In this document: positions 5,020 through 6,215 of the stretch, one piece after another
How the letters are laid out: each line of letters starts with the position of its first letter
Position numbering within the stretch: the stretch's first letter is position 1
Source: UMGS1840 sp964537245
GTDB taxonomy: Bacteria > Bacillota > Clostridia > UMGS1840
DNA: 6,215 bases
NCBI GenBank assembly: GCA_964537245.1
Contig: CAZHZL010000108.1
Location: forward strand, 1 to 6,215
Direction: 5' to 3'
Notes under the pieces: model-generated
Told to the model about the DNA's origin: nothing
What the model saw: the letters and a program-made list of their open reading frames with translations, nothing else
Databases searched by the model: none
Translations under genes and position numbers: made by a program

Positions 5020-6135
5020 ATGTTAAAAATCGGCGAAAAAATAAAGGAATTGCGTAAAGCACAGGATGTAACCCAAGAAAAGTTGGCTGATTATCTTAAT
5101 ATCTCGTATCAGGCGGTTAGCAAATGGGAAAACGGTTTGGCTCTGCCGGATTTATCACTTATTCCTGCTTTGTCTAATTTCTTTGGTGTAACCTCGGATT
5201 ATTTGTTAGGTATTAAAGCGGATGAAAATGAAGAGAAAATAAACGAATATTTTGAAAAAGCAATGAATTGTTCCCATACAGGTGAAGTGGAAAAAGGTAT
5301 TGAAATAATCCAAGAAGCCTTAAAAACATACCCCAATAATTCCAAGCTTTTGTCTGTGCTTATTGGTTTTCTTTTTGGTTCTTTTTGTGCTAACGGCAAA
5401 AAAGAACTTTTGGAGGAAATAGTAGCCAAAGCAGAATTGGTTTTGCAGGATAGTACCAATGAAGAAGAACGTATTGATGTATTAGAAAAGTTAGCATATT
5501 CATACAACTATCTTGAAATGCAGGACAAAGCAATAGAAACGGCAAACCGTCTGCCTGATACAGTTGTAAACAGACAACTGGTGCTTTCTAACATAATTAT
5601 GCCTATGAATAAACGCAAAGAAAAGAAGCAGGAATGTGTGTTTTACAGTTTTGAAGTGATGATAAATAATATTTTATGGCTTGGCGGAATTTCACTCGGT
5701 AGAAAAGAATTTTCAAAAGCTATTGATATTTATAGCCGAGCTATCATTCTTATAGAAAACATTGGGAACGAGGGATTCTTTTTACTTAAATCAGCGGGCG
5801 CTCATAACGGTCTGGCTATGGCATATTCCTCAATTGGCGAGGTTGATAAAGCTTATGAGAATATCGACAAGGTTATCGAATGTTATGTTGGGTTTGAAGA
5901 AGCTTTAAAAAGCGGGAAGTATTCTTACAAAACACCAATGCTTGATATGCTTGTTTTTAATCGAGATAATTTACACGCAAATTCAACCGTAACCGAGTTT
6001 GAGGATTGGTATGCAAAAATGGGTCATGATTATAAAAATTACTTTGCGGCAGTAATAAGCGACAAGCGTTTTCCTCATCTTCGCACAAGGATTGAGAAAA
6101 TACTATCAGATATTAAGAGAGATAAATTATTATAA
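5020..6135 (+). CDS. Cro/C1-type HTH transcriptional regulator with TPR-like C-terminal region
   Basis: The 371-residue protein begins with a classic Xre-family HTH (about 3-65). It contains IGEKIKELRKAQDVTQEKLA, the recognition-helix segment SYQAVSKWENG (29-39), and FFGVTSDYLLG (54-64). Residues about 75-360 are helical repeats resembling TPRs, for example AMNCSHTGEVEKGIEIIQEA (81-100), LAYSYNYLEMQDKAIETA (158-175), FSKAIDIYSRAIILIENIG (231-249) and GLAMAYSSIGEVDKAYENID (264-283). This is the layout of regulators whose TPR part binds a peptide (RRNPP group) or another protein; the ligand is unknown. ATG 5020 is preferred because GGAGTGA (5008-5014) lies 5 bases before it. GTG 5011 overlaps that site and would add three residues. 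It is transcribed alone, downstream of the acetyltransferase operon, and could regulate it or itself (inference). No small peptide gene is visible in the 80 bases after it. Confidence 0.88.
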   Translation: MLKIGEKIKELRKAQDVTQEKLADYLNISYQAVSKWENGLALPDLSLIPALSNFFGVTSDYLLGIKADENEEKINEYFEKAMNCSHTGEVEKGIEIIQEALKTYPNNSKLLSVLIGFLFGSFCANGKKELLEEIVAKAELVLQDSTNEEERIDVLEKLAYSYNYLEMQDKAIETANRLPDTVVNRQLVLSNIIMPMNKRKEKKQECVFYSFEVMINNILWLGGISLGRKEFSKAIDIYSRAIILIENIGNEGFFLLKSAGAHNGLAMAYSSIGEVDKAYENIDKVIECYVGFEEALKSGKYSYKTPMLDMLVFNRDNLHANSTVTEFEDWYAKMGHDYKNYFAAVISDKRFPHLRTRIEKILSDIKRDKLL

Positions 6136-6215
6136 TTAGCCGCCTTAAAGAAAAATGTAACTTATACCTAACCAACCTCTAATTTTGCCGACTATATAGG
6201 CGTAACAATCATGAT

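Noticed and set aside
5199..5507. Minus-strand open frame inside the HTH regulator gene
   Set aside because: It is a serine- and lysine-rich antisense shadow of the TPR-like region, with no recognisable domain or promoter.
6136..6215. Terminator or small peptide gene after the HTH regulator
   Set aside because: No convincing stem with a T tract and no open frame of useful length is present in these 80 bases.

Overview
The window looks like accessory DNA from an AT-rich Gram-positive anaerobe, most likely of class Clostridia. This rests on the low GC content, the strong AAGGAG-type ribosome binding sites, the sigma-A-like promoters (TTGAAA / TAAAAT) and protein families typical of Firmicutes mobile DNA. 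No species can be named from the sequence. All six genes are on the + strand.

Left part (1-2868): a three-gene operon that enters from outside the window. It consists of the 3' part of a RecJ-type DHH single-strand-specific exonuclease, a 292-residue protein I do not recognise, and a small stand-alone PcfJ-like domain protein. It ends at a strong intrinsic terminator. recJ followed by an unknown gene and a PcfJ-domain gene is not a housekeeping arrangement I recognise. It points to a conjugative or integrative element, where the exonuclease and its partners may process or protect single-stranded DNA.

Middle (2869-3593): a MazF/PemK-type endoribonuclease toxin gene with its own candidate promoter. 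The promoter lies inside an 11-bp perfect inverted repeat, and no antitoxin gene is visible on either side. The following non-coding stretch contains a run of ten N (3404-3413). This is an assembly join, so the adjacency of the left and right halves is not proven.

Right part (3414-6215): a well-formed extended -10 promoter drives a GNAT acetyltransferase gene. Three bases after its stop comes a gene for an ASCH-GNAT fusion, which is the most unusual protein in the window. A hairpin follows, then a monocistronic gene for a Cro/C1-type HTH regulator with a long C-terminal region of TPR-like helical repeats. The 5' UTR of the first GNAT gene begins with an 18-base stretch that resembles the 5' end of a tRNA gene. 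It may be an old integration scar or chance.

No complete tRNA or rRNA gene, CRISPR array, transposase or integrase is present.
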